Source: a virus
Virus record (IMG/VR): IMGVR_UViG_3300021424_001402
Location: 1 to 34,796 of that record
Strand: one strand, 5' to 3'
Length of the DNA: 34,796 nt
Shown in pieces: positions 1 through 7,786 of the stretch. The number at the start of each line of letters is the position of its first letter. The first letter of the stretch is position 1. The translations under genes and the position numbers were made by a program. Below the pieces are notes generated by a model. That model was not told where the DNA came from. It saw only the letters and a program-made list of their open reading frames with translations, and made no database searches.

Positions 1-94
1 TCCAATCAGTAGGATCATTGAAACCAATGCTAAGACCTTCAATACTTTTGGTAATATCTTTTCTAAATTTACTAACATCAAATGGTTTGGCCAC
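1..94 (-). CDS. uvsX: UvsX/RecA-like recombinase, N-terminus only (cut by window edge)
   Basis: The reading frame starts at a GTG at 94-92 and runs off the left edge, giving 31 residues that begin VAKPFDVSKFRKDITKSI and end GFNDPTDW. A strong Shine-Dalgarno (AAGGAGG) lies just upstream and overlaps the stop of the preceding gene. The short segment resembles the start of UvsX proteins of marine T4-like phages, in which a similar leader precedes the ATP-binding RecA core. UvsX forms filaments on single-stranded DNA and drives strand exchange for recombination-dependent replication, working with gp32, which is encoded just upstream. The Walker motifs are outside the window, so the name rests on a short N-terminus and on context. 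An unrelated protein cannot be excluded. Confidence 0.6.
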   Translation of the reverse strand, partial: MAKPFDVSKFRKDITKSIEGLSIGFNDPTDW

Positions 95-103
95 AAGCCC
101 TCC

Positions 104-340
104 TTATTTAAAAATATTCTTTCGTAACAGTCTATCATTAAATGCTACTTTGTCAAGCATATCAGGACAACTATCTGCGATACGATCAAGTTCCCAATCG
201 GTAGGATAGTGTCGTAATGCACCACGGGCACGATCACGGACGATACTAGGCACACGTGGGGTCTTGCCCGGATCACAAATATCTTCTAATAATTTTTTTC
301 CTTGCTTTAATGCACGATATCTTTCGTCTGGTAGTGTCAT
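104..340 (-). CDS. BPSL0761-like small protein, function unknown
   Basis: This 78-residue protein starts MTLPDERYRALKQGKKLL and contains a TPRVPSIVRDRARGALRHYPT stretch. That resembles the bacterial BPSL0761 family, whose members share an MTxPxERxRA start and an arginine-rich 'RHYPT' segment. Nobody has assigned the family a role that I know of. The ATG is preceded by AGGAGA at a normal distance. The gene sits between gp32 and uvsX on the same strand, downstream of a terminator-like hairpin, and its stop overlaps the ribosome binding site of uvsX. That suggests co-expression with recombination genes. Family assignment comes from recalled motif similarity only. Confidence 0.6.
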   Translation of the reverse strand: MTLPDERYRALKQGKKLLEDICDPGKTPRVPSIVRDRARGALRHYPTDWELDRIADSCPDMLDKVAFNDRLLRKNIFK

Positions 341-364
341 GGTATTTCTCCTATGAAAATAGAA

Positions 365-383
365 TGGGGAGAAATTCTCCCCA
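365..383 (-). terminator. Factor-independent terminator-like hairpin after gene 32
   Basis: On the minus strand an 8-bp perfect stem (TGGGGAGA / TCTCCCCA) with a 3-base loop is followed by TTCTATTTTC. It lies immediately after the gp32-like stop codon and before the next gene. T4 gene 32 also has a terminator just downstream, so a partial terminator setting gp32 apart from the following genes is plausible. Confidence 0.65.
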
Positions 384-390
384 ATCTAAA

Positions 391-1380
391 TTAAGCCTTC
401 TGTTGTCGGGCACGAATCATCGCTAAAATGTCTTGTGCCTTATCGCTAGAAGTACTCTTAGGAACTACAACCGGTTCACTTTTTCTTTCTGGTTCTACAA
501 TTTCATGTGCATCGCCATGTCCATCTACCGTTATATTTTTACTTACATTTACAGGTTCAGTAGATTCTTGCCTAGCGCCTGACGGAGCATCAATACCATA
601 TGGACGATAATAAGCGCCATACTTATTTGCATCATAAGGCTTACCATCAACTGATGCTTCAAACATTTCCTTAATAATACGTAGTTCGCTTTCGCTAGGC
701 TTCTTAGGTAAGAAGTCAGCAAGATTAAATAAGCCATGTGCGTCAATAGCAGCCTGTTCTGCTTCAGTCAATGGGCTTTCACGACGGGCCCAATTACTAG
801 TAGAATAATCAGCATAACCGCCCTTGCTAGTTTTCTTAACATTAAAGTCAGTACCATTAACATAATCAGTTGGGATATTTTCCATTTCGACATCCATTAA
901 ACTTGATTTGATAATAGTGAAAATTTGTGGACTAATAATAAATCTACGAATTGGATTAGCGGGAGTTGTATCTTCGCCAATTGGATTCTGACGTACAAAA
1001 CCCTGGAAGATATAACTACGCTTCTTCCAATACTTATTTGCCATTTCTTTGAGTGTTTCGTCTTTATACCAAGGACGAACTTCAGCAAGTACTGGACAAT
1101 TATCTCCATACATTTCTACACATGGAACCTGAACAATTACTTGCTTTATACTTGGATCACCAACTACACCATTGAATGGGAGTTTGATGATTTGACGCTC
1201 TACCCAGAAGAATGTATTCTTCTCGTCTTTATCAGGAATAAAACGAATAGTGGCAGTTGTGCCTTCGTCCATATTCCAGTGAGGATAGATTGCGTTATCT
1301 GATTGGGTACGTTGACCCTTGTTTGCTATTTTATTTTCTTGTGCCGCGATACGGGCACGGATATCTGCTAGACTTGCCAT
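391..1380 (-). CDS. gp32-like single-stranded DNA-binding protein
   Basis: The 329-residue product resembles the gp32 ssDNA-binding proteins of marine T4-like phages. An N-terminal basic segment (MASLADIRARIAAQENK) is followed by an OB-fold-like core containing NMDEGTTATIRFIPD and FFWVERQIIKLPFNG, and a charged, low-complexity C-terminal tail. gp32 coats exposed single strands during replication, recombination and repair, and its tail contacts other replication proteins. I place the start at 1380 because AGGAG lies 8 bases upstream of that ATG. An upstream in-frame ATG at 1455 lacks such a site and falls at the predicted transcription start. The gene has its own strong promoter, a leader hairpin and a downstream terminator. 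This resembles T4 gene 32, which is regulated by its own protein. Confidence 0.85.
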   Translation of the reverse strand: MASLADIRARIAAQENKIANKGQRTQSDNAIYPHWNMDEGTTATIRFIPDKDEKNTFFWVERQIIKLPFNGVVGDPSIKQVIVQVPCVEMYGDNCPVLAEVRPWYKDETLKEMANKYWKKRSYIFQGFVRQNPIGEDTTPANPIRRFIISPQIFTIIKSSLMDVEMENIPTDYVNGTDFNVKKTSKGGYADYSTSNWARRESPLTEAEQAAIDAHGLFNLADFLPKKPSESELRIIKEMFEASVDGKPYDANKYGAYYRPYGIDAPSGARQESTEPVNVSKNITVDGHGDAHEIVEPERKSEPVVVPKSTSSDKAQDILAMIRARQQKA

Positions 1381-1432
1381 ATATAATCTCCTATGTTGTA
1401 TGCCTAAGTTGAGCCTAAATGTGTTAAAGTCG

Positions 1433-1449
1433 AGTTGTCGGAGACAACT
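1433..1449 (-). promoter_or_regulatory. Leader hairpin upstream of the gp32-like gene
   Basis: A 7-bp perfect stem (AGTTGTC / GACAACT) with a TCC loop lies in the roughly 77-base leader between the promoter and the ATG. The loop region TCTCC is complementary to the GGAGA of the ribosome binding site about 45 bases downstream, so a pseudoknot or masking interaction is possible. T4 gp32 represses its own translation through a leader pseudoknot; similarity of function here is inference. Confidence 0.5.
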
Positions 1450-1463
1450 TGACACACTAATTT

Positions 1464-1491
1464 ATTATAAACAAATATCTTAGCGTGTCAA
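1464..1491 (-). promoter_or_regulatory. Sigma70-type promoter of the gp32-like gene
   Basis: On the minus strand TTGACA (1491-1486) and TATAAT (1469-1464) are both perfect consensus, 16 bases apart. The predicted start near 1457 leaves a leader of about 77 bases. This is the best host-type promoter in the window and implies expression before late transcription begins. Confidence 0.8.
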
Positions 1492-1514
1492 TAATATATA
1501 TCACCAATGGTTGT

Positions 1515-1535
1515 GTAAAAAATATATCTTTTTAC
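1515..1535 (-). terminator. Weak AT-rich hairpin after the 98-residue gene
   Basis: GTAAAAA and TTTTTAC can pair around a short AT loop just after the stop of the gene ending at 1542. It has a T-run within the stem but little GC, so it could be a weak terminator or chance AT-rich sequence ahead of the gp32 promoter. Confidence 0.3.
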
Positions 1536-1541
1536 CCAATA

Positions 1542-1838
1542 TTAATATCTTATATTTCCTATACCAGTTTCTTCATTAGCGAAATCACCTACGGTTGATG
1601 TACCAACATTACCTGGGAAGCCAGGTAATTGATCAACTTGTTCTGACCTGCTAACAGTGTTATCTATACCATTACCTGTTACTACTGCGACTCCTGGGGT
1701 AACTGGTACAGTTGTTTGTGCATTTGGTACGCCAGTAGTTACTGGATCATATACTGCATAACCTGTACTGTCAGTAACAACATTTGTTGCACTAGGTGCT
1801 TTTTGATTTGGAACTGCGAATCTAATTGTGTTTGCCAT
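1542..1838 (-). CDS. Unrecognised 98-residue protein, possibly a virion component
   Basis: I do not recognise this protein. It starts MANTIRFAVPNQKAPSA and is rich in Thr, Val, Gly and Asn with almost no charged residues in the middle. There is no signal peptide or membrane segment. Such composition is common in small beta-rich structural proteins of tailed phages. It starts one base after the 731-residue gene ends, with AGGATA 12-13 bases upstream of the ATG, so the two are probably co-transcribed with the terminase gene upstream. A structural role is a guess from composition and position. Confidence 0.65.
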   Translation of the reverse strand: MANTIRFAVPNQKAPSATNVVTDSTGYAVYDPVTTGVPNAQTTVPVTPGVAVVTGNGIDNTVSRSEQVDQLPGFPGNVGTSTVGDFANEETGIGNIRY

Positions 1839-1839
1839 G

Positions 1840-4035
1840 TTATTTGTATCCTATCATTTCTTTAATACGGTTGAGTTCTTTGTTCTCAACGCTCTCGCTT
1901 GCGCCTACTAATTTACCACGTAGATTTTTTTCATTTTTACCTACTGGTTCAGTTGGGCCTAATTGGCCTGCTGCTTTCTGATTAGCATCTAAATCTTCAT
2001 TGGTATCAGCAATCATCATGCCTTTTTCTGCTAATCTATCTGTAACAACATCAACAACGGCTTCTACATCTAACTTATATGGATCATCCATATCTTGTTG
2101 TAGTTCTATTACAGCGTCACGAATATCATTCTTGGTGAGTTTACCTGTACCCCCCATACTTTGCATTACTGTGTCTGCTGCCTTTTCAACGTCAGAGAAT
2201 CCTTCAGCCAAACCAAATGCTTTTAAATTCTTTTCTTCTGTATCATCATTATGGGCTAATGTTTCTGCACCTGGTGCTTCATTTATACCTGCAAGACCTA
2301 GCAATGCTGCTTTGGCAAGTTTGCCTTCATCCATTTCATCTTCTACTACATCTAAACCTTGTTTGTCGTCTACATATTTTCTGCCGTCGGGTGATACTGT
2401 CTTTTGATCATGTATTTGATATAAGTAGATTAGAATTCTTTGAATAGCATTAAATCCCTCTTTAACTTTTGGATCTGTAACATCTACACTTGCATTTCTT
2501 GCTAATCTTTCAGCATGTTCAAATGGATCTCCATCCTTATAAAAACCAGGATGGTCAGAAAAGCCTCCAATATGACTTAGAACGTTAGCAAGTCCCTCAT
2601 CATCGAGTTGTTGAATAAAATTGTCAGCCATATCAATATACTTTACTAACTGAGGGGTTCTTTTCTTCAATCCAGCTACATTTGTTTGATAATTTGCTGA
2701 TCCAGTTTCCATAATGTTTTCATCAACTCTTTCTGCTACATTTTTAAATTTAGCGGGCATCATACCGCCTAATTTTTGTCCAGCTCTAATCGTATCCATT
2801 TTACCTGGGTGTGACTTTGTTTTGTTTAGTAAATTCTTATAGTGATTTACAACCTTTTCGTACTTTGCAGCATTGGCATTATCACCAACCTTTTTCAATC
2901 TTTCAATTTCTCTTTCAAATTTTTTAATTCTATCACTTGCTCCAAATTCCGCACCCTTTAATGTAGCAATACTGATTTCGTCTAGCATATCCTTTCCAGG
3001 GACTGCTAGTGTTTTATCTGTTTCATCTTCTACTTCAGTAATGCTTTCTGCCCATTCTTCTAGTGCCTTGACTTCATTCATTTCATTTAATTTCTTTGAC
3101 AATCTTTTTAGAATTGGCAAAACACTTTCTATTCTTGGGTCTAATGTTTCTTCTACAAAAAGTTCATTAAGCGTATTGGTATCGTCTGTTTCTTCGTTTA
3201 GTACAGGAGTATAACTATCAAAGTACTTATTATAACCACGCATACTAATCATATGTGATAGTGTTTCACGTAAGTTTTGATAATAATTTGTAGCTTCATT
3301 AACTAAACGTTGTGTTGATTCGTTGAACTGACCGTTCTTTGTTGCGCGAATAAAGCCAGCCATTTTTGTATATTCTTCGACAAGACTAGTAATATGTTTG
3401 CCGCGCTCATCGTATGGGGTTCCACCTTCTGCGATATGGCGTGCATAAACTTTAGCAATGCCTGGACGCTTAGTTGGAAGTAAAAAACGTTCACCATTAA
3501 CGTTTTCAACAAATATTTTGTTAATATTACGATAACGTTGTTCGCCTTCTTCTATTTGGCGTGTATGTTGAAGTAATATCTTAACAGTTGGAATACTGTC
3601 ACTATATGTCAACTTTTTACCCATAGCATGATAGCCTTCGTCTAATTTATTGTTTTTCATTTCGTTTCTTTTCCTCATATCTGAGCGTAAGTATTGATCA
3701 CTTACACGCTTAAAGCCGGTTAAACCATGACGTTTTGACCAACCTTTTAAAAAGTTCGTAAATCCGTTCCAACTGTCATCATAATTACTACCCTTAGTTT
3801 TACTTTGCGGACTGTTTTCAAGTCTTTCAGACGTATATAAAACTAAATTGTTCTTATCATCAATACTTACTCTTGCTGGTCCAAAACTCTGCCCATTCTT
3901 TAAAAATGAAAAAGCAAACAAATCTGCATTTTTAATATTTGCCGCATCGTCTGAAGCACTCAATGCGCGAGGTTCATACCCTCTGCTTTTAAGTGTATCA
4001 TATAACTCTAAATTTTTGGTTTCTTTAGATGACAT
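1840..4035 (-). CDS. Large unrecognised protein (731 residues) downstream of terminase
   Basis: The function is unknown to me. The protein is hydrophilic and helix-rich, with long charged segments. Examples are GASDRIKKFEREIERLKKV around residues 365-385 and an acidic C-terminal third (DVVEDEMDEGK, AVIELQQDMDDP). There is no membrane segment and no enzymatic motif that I can see. It lies directly after terL and before a small Thr/Val-rich protein, a position where marine T4-like phages often encode virion-associated proteins. No Shine-Dalgarno precedes the ATG. Instead an ACTAAATA box lies five bases upstream, similar to the T4 late promoter (see findings). Confidence 0.75.
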   Translation of the reverse strand: MSSKETKNLELYDTLKSRGYEPRALSASDDAANIKNADLFAFSFLKNGQSFGPARVSIDDKNNLVLYTSERLENSPQSKTKGSNYDDSWNGFTNFLKGWSKRHGLTGFKRVSDQYLRSDMRKRNEMKNNKLDEGYHAMGKKLTYSDSIPTVKILLQHTRQIEEGEQRYRNINKIFVENVNGERFLLPTKRPGIAKVYARHIAEGGTPYDERGKHITSLVEEYTKMAGFIRATKNGQFNESTQRLVNEATNYYQNLRETLSHMISMRGYNKYFDSYTPVLNEETDDTNTLNELFVEETLDPRIESVLPILKRLSKKLNEMNEVKALEEWAESITEVEDETDKTLAVPGKDMLDEISIATLKGAEFGASDRIKKFEREIERLKKVGDNANAAKYEKVVNHYKNLLNKTKSHPGKMDTIRAGQKLGGMMPAKFKNVAERVDENIMETGSANYQTNVAGLKKRTPQLVKYIDMADNFIQQLDDEGLANVLSHIGGFSDHPGFYKDGDPFEHAERLARNASVDVTDPKVKEGFNAIQRILIYLYQIHDQKTVSPDGRKYVDDKQGLDVVEDEMDEGKLAKAALLGLAGINEAPGAETLAHNDDTEEKNLKAFGLAEGFSDVEKAADTVMQSMGGTGKLTKNDIRDAVIELQQDMDDPYKLDVEAVVDVVTDRLAEKGMMIADTNEDLDANQKAAGQLGPTEPVGKNEKNLRGKLVGASESVENKELNRIKEMIGYK

Positions 4036-4040
4036 ATTGA

Positions 4041-4048
4041 TATTTAGT
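4041..4048 (-). promoter_or_regulatory. Late-promoter-like box next to the ATG of the 731-residue gene
   Basis: ACTAAATA on the minus strand matches 6 of 8 positions of the T4 late box TATAAATA and ends five bases before the ATG. If it is used, transcription would start at or inside the start codon. Confidence 0.35.
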
Positions 4049-4057
4049 CCAAAAACC

Positions 4058-5605
4058 CTAACTTAGAACAGCAAAAAAGGGCAGTGGTTGTATCATTTCA
4101 TCGTGGTCACGCATTTGATTTTCGAGGTCATAGTGAAAATCTGTTAGTTGCTGTAGCATTCTTGTAATTAATAATGCAGCCATAACTAAATCGTCTGTTT
4201 CCCCCACCTTAGCCCCATAACTTCCGCCTACTGCTACAAAAGTCTTAAGTTCAGATATTAAACTACGACTATGTAGTTTCATTTTTTTACTTTCTAATAG
4301 TGTTTTAAATTTAGCACAAGCGGTTAACTTAACCTTATGTGTTGTATTAAAACCCCTACGCTTTTTACCACTTTCACTAAAGAAAATACCCTGTATATTA
4401 TTTTCTCCGAATTCTGCTAATGATATGAGTGCTGCTTCTCCTATGCTATTGTTTTCTAAACTATAGTATAAATTGTTAGGTTCATTTGTACACTCTACAA
4501 TATACTTGTTTATATCTGCTAATAGTTTAATCTGTTGTGGAATTTCAGTTTTATTATGTTTCCATTCACCTATCTGTTCTGTAGTGTTTGCTTCAAATAT
4601 TTGTATAGCAGCAGGGTCGCTGCCTGTTCCAAGACTAGGATCTAATGCTACCACATAAATATTACCTTTAGTGGGTTTTTTATACCAACGTACCTGACCC
4701 ATACGGTCGATAGGCTCTATAGCCTCTAGCATAATAAGTGTATTAGGATTAATTAATGTCTCATCAGCAATAATAAATTCACAGCCTATTTCACGATTAA
4801 AACGATCTTGTCCCAATTGAGATTTCATCTCTTCTGCCCATTTATCATCGCGTCCGGGCTGTTCATGCCAATATGACCTATATGCTTTAAATCCATTTTT
4901 ACCTACATCAGTTTTGTTACCAAACTCATCTTCGGTTTTATTTGCGCCCTTCCATATTAATGCGAACTGATCTTCGTCACTATTAGGCGTACTTGTAATA
5001 ATAGCCTTACCACCAGTTGCTAGAGTAGGTGTAATAGATGTCCAGAACTGTTCAGCGATTGTTGGTCTTACGAATGCAAACTCATCAAGATATAACAATG
5101 TGATACTCATACCACGACCAGTATTTTCAGTTGTTGTGGCTGATACGATACGGCTACCATTATCAAAGAATAAACTTCCTTTGTTATATGTCGCTGCGCC
5201 TGCTTTAATATACATAGGACAATTTTCATAGGCATAGCGAATACGCTGCATAATTTCCTGCGCGCCTGCATACTTGTGTGCGGCAATAAGAATAGTGCTA
5301 TCAGGCACAAACATCGCATACCATAGTAAATATCCAGCAGCACTTGTTGTCTTACCGCTTTGTCGGGGCATAAGTGCTATGCTATATCTGTAATTATGAT
5401 ATGTGCTTATAAGACGTTCTTGATAATTATAAGGATGATATAACAAACTACCGCGTGTAGGATGTTGAATATAAAAAAAGTTATCTATAAAATAAAGGTA
5501 TCCCAAATCTGAGTCACAACACTTAACGAAATCGTCAAGTTGTTTTTGATCTTTAAAAACGGTTTTGGTATAAGGTTGTTTTATTAATGTGTCAACACTG
5601 GGCAT
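4058..5605 (-). CDS. terL: Terminase large subunit (gp17-like)
   Basis: At 515 residues this is the DNA-packaging motor and nuclease of a T4-like phage. The ATPase domain shows a Walker A variant MPRQSGKT at residues 79-86, Walker B LLYLDEFAF near 170-178 with the catalytic DE pair, and the coupling motif ITSTPNSDED. The C-terminal RNase H-like nuclease is visible as VALDPSLGTGSDPA, with further acidic residues near the end (GETDDLVMAALL). It translocates DNA into the prohead and cuts the concatemer. It is close to the usual gp17 length but lacks an obvious N-terminal extension. The ATG has no Shine-Dalgarno and is preceded by CTTAAATA five bases away. The endolysin gene ends eight bases upstream. 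Confidence 0.96.
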   Translation of the reverse strand: MPSVDTLIKQPYTKTVFKDQKQLDDFVKCCDSDLGYLYFIDNFFYIQHPTRGSLLYHPYNYQERLISTYHNYRYSIALMPRQSGKTTSAAGYLLWYAMFVPDSTILIAAHKYAGAQEIMQRIRYAYENCPMYIKAGAATYNKGSLFFDNGSRIVSATTTENTGRGMSITLLYLDEFAFVRPTIAEQFWTSITPTLATGGKAIITSTPNSDEDQFALIWKGANKTEDEFGNKTDVGKNGFKAYRSYWHEQPGRDDKWAEEMKSQLGQDRFNREIGCEFIIADETLINPNTLIMLEAIEPIDRMGQVRWYKKPTKGNIYVVALDPSLGTGSDPAAIQIFEANTTEQIGEWKHNKTEIPQQIKLLADINKYIVECTNEPNNLYYSLENNSIGEAALISLAEFGENNIQGIFFSESGKKRRGFNTTHKVKLTACAKFKTLLESKKMKLHSRSLISELKTFVAVGGSYGAKVGETDDLVMAALLITRMLQQLTDFHYDLENQMRDHDEMIQPLPFFAVLS

Positions 5606-5610
5606 ACTTG

Positions 5611-5618
5611 TATTTAAG
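5611..5618 (-). promoter_or_regulatory. Late-promoter-like box next to the terL ATG
   Basis: CTTAAATA on the minus strand ends five bases before the terL start codon, matches 6 of 8 positions of TATAAATA and overlaps the stop codon of the endolysin gene. No ribosome binding site lies between the box and the ATG. Confidence 0.35.
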
Positions 5619-6771
5619 CGAGAAAGCCAGGCTTATAAACTGTTTTTCCGCCTTCATTTACAGCAGTAAGTTTCTGCTTACGATTAGCCCCTTCTGCGTA
5701 ACTAGCGTGTACCCAACCACTATTTGGGCCTTCTTTTGGATCATAGAACTCTAGTATGATTTGATCAAACTCACAGTTATCTGCTACCCATTTTGCTAAT
5801 GTAGGATTGGCAAGTCCGTCAATTTCAAAGTCGACGGCCATGCCGTTGCAATGTTGTGATTTGCTTGATCCGCCAACAGCGGAATTAAGAGCAGGACCAC
5901 GATAGCCGCTATTAATACGAATTGGTTTTTTAAAGTGTTTACGAACTGGTTCGAGTATTTTCTCACAGACTTTTTTAAGATTTGCTGCATGTGTTGCTCC
6001 TGGTGTATTATCAATTCTTTTTCTAACAGCAGTTTCACTTTTAGTAAACTCGTTTAATTTAAAATGTGGGCTAAGTTGCATATCAGGTGTAACTGATAAA
6101 GCAGGGTTACTTGGTGCTGTTGACTGAGACGATGAAACTGTTACTACAGGTGTTGTCCCAGCTGTCCACATAAAGTATTTTTTTGTTTTTTCGCTACGAT
6201 CAGCAAGACCATGCGTACCACCATTGATCTTTTTAGTTAGTGCTAATATAGCACTATCGCTAATACCTTGATCACAAATAGCCCATAACTTATTTCTTTC
6301 AAAGAAAAACATCGCACTCTCAAAGGCAAGTTCTGTAGCAACAATGTCTGGATTACTCATTACATCTGGACGATTACAATACTTTGCAAATGCTGCATAA
6401 TTATCTTTACCGGTCAATTGTAATGCGCCACGACCACGATATCTCCAACCATCGCCACTTGCTTCTGGGCCATTGCCCATTCTTGAAGCATATACACGAT
6501 TAGCTATCTTTTCAGGTTGGCGTGCATAACGGTTGGCAGTTGCTAAATCTATAAAGTACTTTTTAAATACACTAGTCAAGCCTGCAGCATTATAGTTTAG
6601 ATTTTCACTAAATGCTTTGAAGCCACCAGTCTCATGCGCTGTTTGTGCAAAGAAATGTGCGGCTCTAACTGGCGTTAACTTATAATAGGACATAGCAGCC
6701 TTGAATGTACCTGGACCCCAAGCACCATCAGCAGATATGCCAATCTTGCTTTGTAAACTTTTTAAACTCAT
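5614..6771 (-). CDS. Two-domain endolysin: GH19 glycosidase plus M15 peptidase
   Basis: The 385-residue protein degrades the host cell wall at lysis. A short N-terminal part (SLQSKIGISADGAWGPGTFKA) looks like a peptidoglycan-binding repeat. It is followed by a GH19 chitinase-like lysozyme domain with FFAQTAHETGGFKAF (catalytic Glu47) and DGWRYRGRGALQLTGKDNY. After a Ser/Thr/Pro linker near residues 205-225 comes an M15-type L,D/D,D-peptidase domain. It has GYRGPALNSAVGG, the zinc-binding pattern H-x6-D (QHCNGMAVDFEI) and a final WVHASY. It would cut both glycan strands and peptide stems. Fusion of the two activities gives a longer enzyme than ordinary GH19 endolysins. There is no signal peptide, so a holin is needed. 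AAGGTTGG precedes the ATG. Confidence 0.92.
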   Translation of the reverse strand: MSLKSLQSKIGISADGAWGPGTFKAAMSYYKLTPVRAAHFFAQTAHETGGFKAFSENLNYNAAGLTSVFKKYFIDLATANRYARQPEKIANRVYASRMGNGPEASGDGWRYRGRGALQLTGKDNYAAFAKYCNRPDVMSNPDIVATELAFESAMFFFERNKLWAICDQGISDSAILALTKKINGGTHGLADRSEKTKKYFMWTAGTTPVVTVSSSQSTAPSNPALSVTPDMQLSPHFKLNEFTKSETAVRKRIDNTPGATHAANLKKVCEKILEPVRKHFKKPIRINSGYRGPALNSAVGGSSKSQHCNGMAVDFEIDGLANPTLAKWVADNCEFDQIILEFYDPKEGPNSGWVHASYAEGANRKQKLTAVNEGGKTVYKPGFLA

Positions 6772-6783
6772 ATACCAACCTTA

Positions 6784-6900
6784 TTAAAAGAATACGAAAT
6801 AAATTAATCCAGACACTAGAGTAATATCAGCTACAATGCTCCATGCAATATACAGGTAAAACAAATACTTGGTTGTACCTTTTACTTTCTGGTTCATCAT
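6784..6900 (-). CDS. Small membrane protein (38 residues), possible lysis accessory
   Basis: Reading from ATGATG at 6900 gives MMNQKVKGTTKYLFYLYIAW and then a hydrophobic run ending LIYFVFF, so almost the whole protein after residue 11 is membrane-spanning. GAAGGTAAT precedes the start at a good distance. It sits between the endolysin and a two-helix holin-like gene, with 12 bases to the endolysin start. That position suggests a small holin, pinholin or antiholin, but nothing in the sequence proves it. A different-frame reading frame overlaps its 5' half. Confidence 0.55.
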   Translation of the reverse strand: MMNQKVKGTTKYLFYLYIAWSIVADITLVSGLIYFVFF

Positions 6901-6931
6901 TATTACCTTCAATATATTGCGTTATAGACAT
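6827..6931 (-). CDS. Possible overlapping 34-residue reading frame
   Basis: An ATG at 6931 with AAAGGATT upstream opens MSITQYIEGNNDEPESKRYN and stops at 6827 inside the small membrane gene, in another frame. The encoded peptide is polar and unrecognised. Either this is a short leader whose translation feeds the membrane gene, or it is chance. An AATAAATA box lies just upstream (6944-6951). Confidence 0.3.
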   Translation of the reverse strand: MSITQYIEGNNDEPESKRYNQVFVLPVYCMEHCS

Positions 6932-6949
6932 ATCAATCCTTTTTATTTA

Positions 6950-7270
6950 TTATGCTATTTCATCTTTATCAAGTTCTAACGGCTCTTTATGCTCAAGTAA
7001 CGTTGGTTCTTTATCATCTTTCTTATCATCACTATTATCAGTTTTGCCTAACATTATACCCGATAGTATGCCTGTTAAGAATGTTGCGATAGGTGTGATA
7101 AGTTTAAAAAATTCAGCATCATTAGGACTCTGACCAGTTAATGGTTGAGTAACAAAAATGAGTGAGTATAGAACTACGAAAACAATACCAACTAAACATA
7201 ATGCAAGTAATATGCCTATAGTAAATCGCATTCTAGCACTAAGTTCTGCCTCTGTATATCTCTTACCCAT
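6950..7270 (-). CDS. Holin-like protein with two membrane helices
   Basis: From the ATG at 7270 (AGAGGT upstream) the protein has 106 residues. There is a short charged N-terminus (MGKRYTEAELSARM), two membrane helices near residues 15-40 and 60-77, and a strongly charged C-terminal tail (KTDNSDDKKDDKE and beyond). This plan matches class II/III holins, which form the membrane lesion that releases endolysin. It lies next to the endolysin and directly after a lipoprotein gene, nine bases away. A GTG two codons upstream is an alternative start. Sequence family was not identified, so a general small membrane protein remains possible. Confidence 0.55.
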   Translation of the reverse strand: MGKRYTEAELSARMRFTIGILLALCLVGIVFVVLYSLIFVTQPLTGQSPNDAEFFKLITPIATFLTGILSGIMLGKTDNSDDKKDDKEPTLLEHKEPLELDKDEIA

Positions 7271-7279
7271 ATGCACCTC

Positions 7280-7732
7280 TTACTTTATAGCAGCGTTATG
7301 TGCTGCTGTGTCAATTATTGTATTCATTGTCAATGGTTCTTCCATACTTGGTGGTGTTCTACTTGGTACTTCATACTCATCATTTTCGGGATCCATTACA
7401 ACTATTTCATTCTTTTCTTTTAGTAACTTTGTTTTAACTACTTTTATATCAACTTGTTTTCGGTCATCAACATACCTTGTCTCTGTTGTTGATTTAGCAC
7501 AATTATCATTACTTATTTCATCTTTGTTATCTTGTAACAAATCTTCTTCAGTAGTTACATTTGTATCTACCTTACGTACTACATCACTTGTGCATTCGCC
7601 TTCTGCCTTACATACATCATTGTTACAATCTAACTTGTCCCAATTAGCAGGGTCTTGGCAAGGATAACGATAAGTATACTCACATCCTGCTAGTAATAAT
7701 AGTAATATATAAGAACCTATTTTAATACCCAT
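7280..7732 (-). CDS. Phage lipoprotein of unknown role
   Basis: This 150-residue protein has a short signal peptide with a lipobox (YILLLLLAGC, Cys17 as the lipidation site). The acidic, Cys-containing mature part includes CQDPANWDKLDCNNDVC and a conserved-looking NTIIDTAAHNAAIK end. It would be anchored in a membrane facing the periplasm. It is directly upstream of the holin-like gene and shares a transcript from the late-type promoter at 7765-7772, so a role in lysis or superinfection exclusion is possible. The four cysteines close to the lipidation site could form disulfides. No known domain was recognised. Confidence 0.7.
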   Translation of the reverse strand: MGIKIGSYILLLLLAGCEYTYRYPCQDPANWDKLDCNNDVCKAEGECTSDVVRKVDTNVTTEEDLLQDNKDEISNDNCAKSTTETRYVDDRKQVDIKVVKTKLLKEKNEIVVMDPENDEYEVPSRTPPSMEEPLTMNTIIDTAAHNAAIK

Positions 7733-7764
7733 AAAAATACTCTCACAAAGGTTATTTATGTGAG

Positions 7765-7772
7765 TATTTATC
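7765..7772 (-). promoter_or_regulatory. T4-type late promoter for the lysis block
   Basis: GATAAATA on the minus strand matches 7 of 8 positions of the T4 late box, and is followed by CTC. It gives a predicted start near 7759 and a 27-base leader before the lipoprotein ATG. It sits in the only gap between the lipoprotein and the methyltransferase gene. Confidence 0.6.
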
Positions 7773-7786
7773 GTTTTTTGGGCACT

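Noticed and set aside
925-1302. Plus-strand frame of 125 codons opposite gene 32
   Set aside because: It is antisense to a clearly coding gene, has no ribosome binding site and no recognisable product.
7742-7764. CTCACA/TGTGAG inverted repeat as an mRNA leader hairpin of the lipoprotein gene
   Set aside because: Most of its 5' arm lies upstream of the start predicted from the late promoter box, so it would not be in the RNA.
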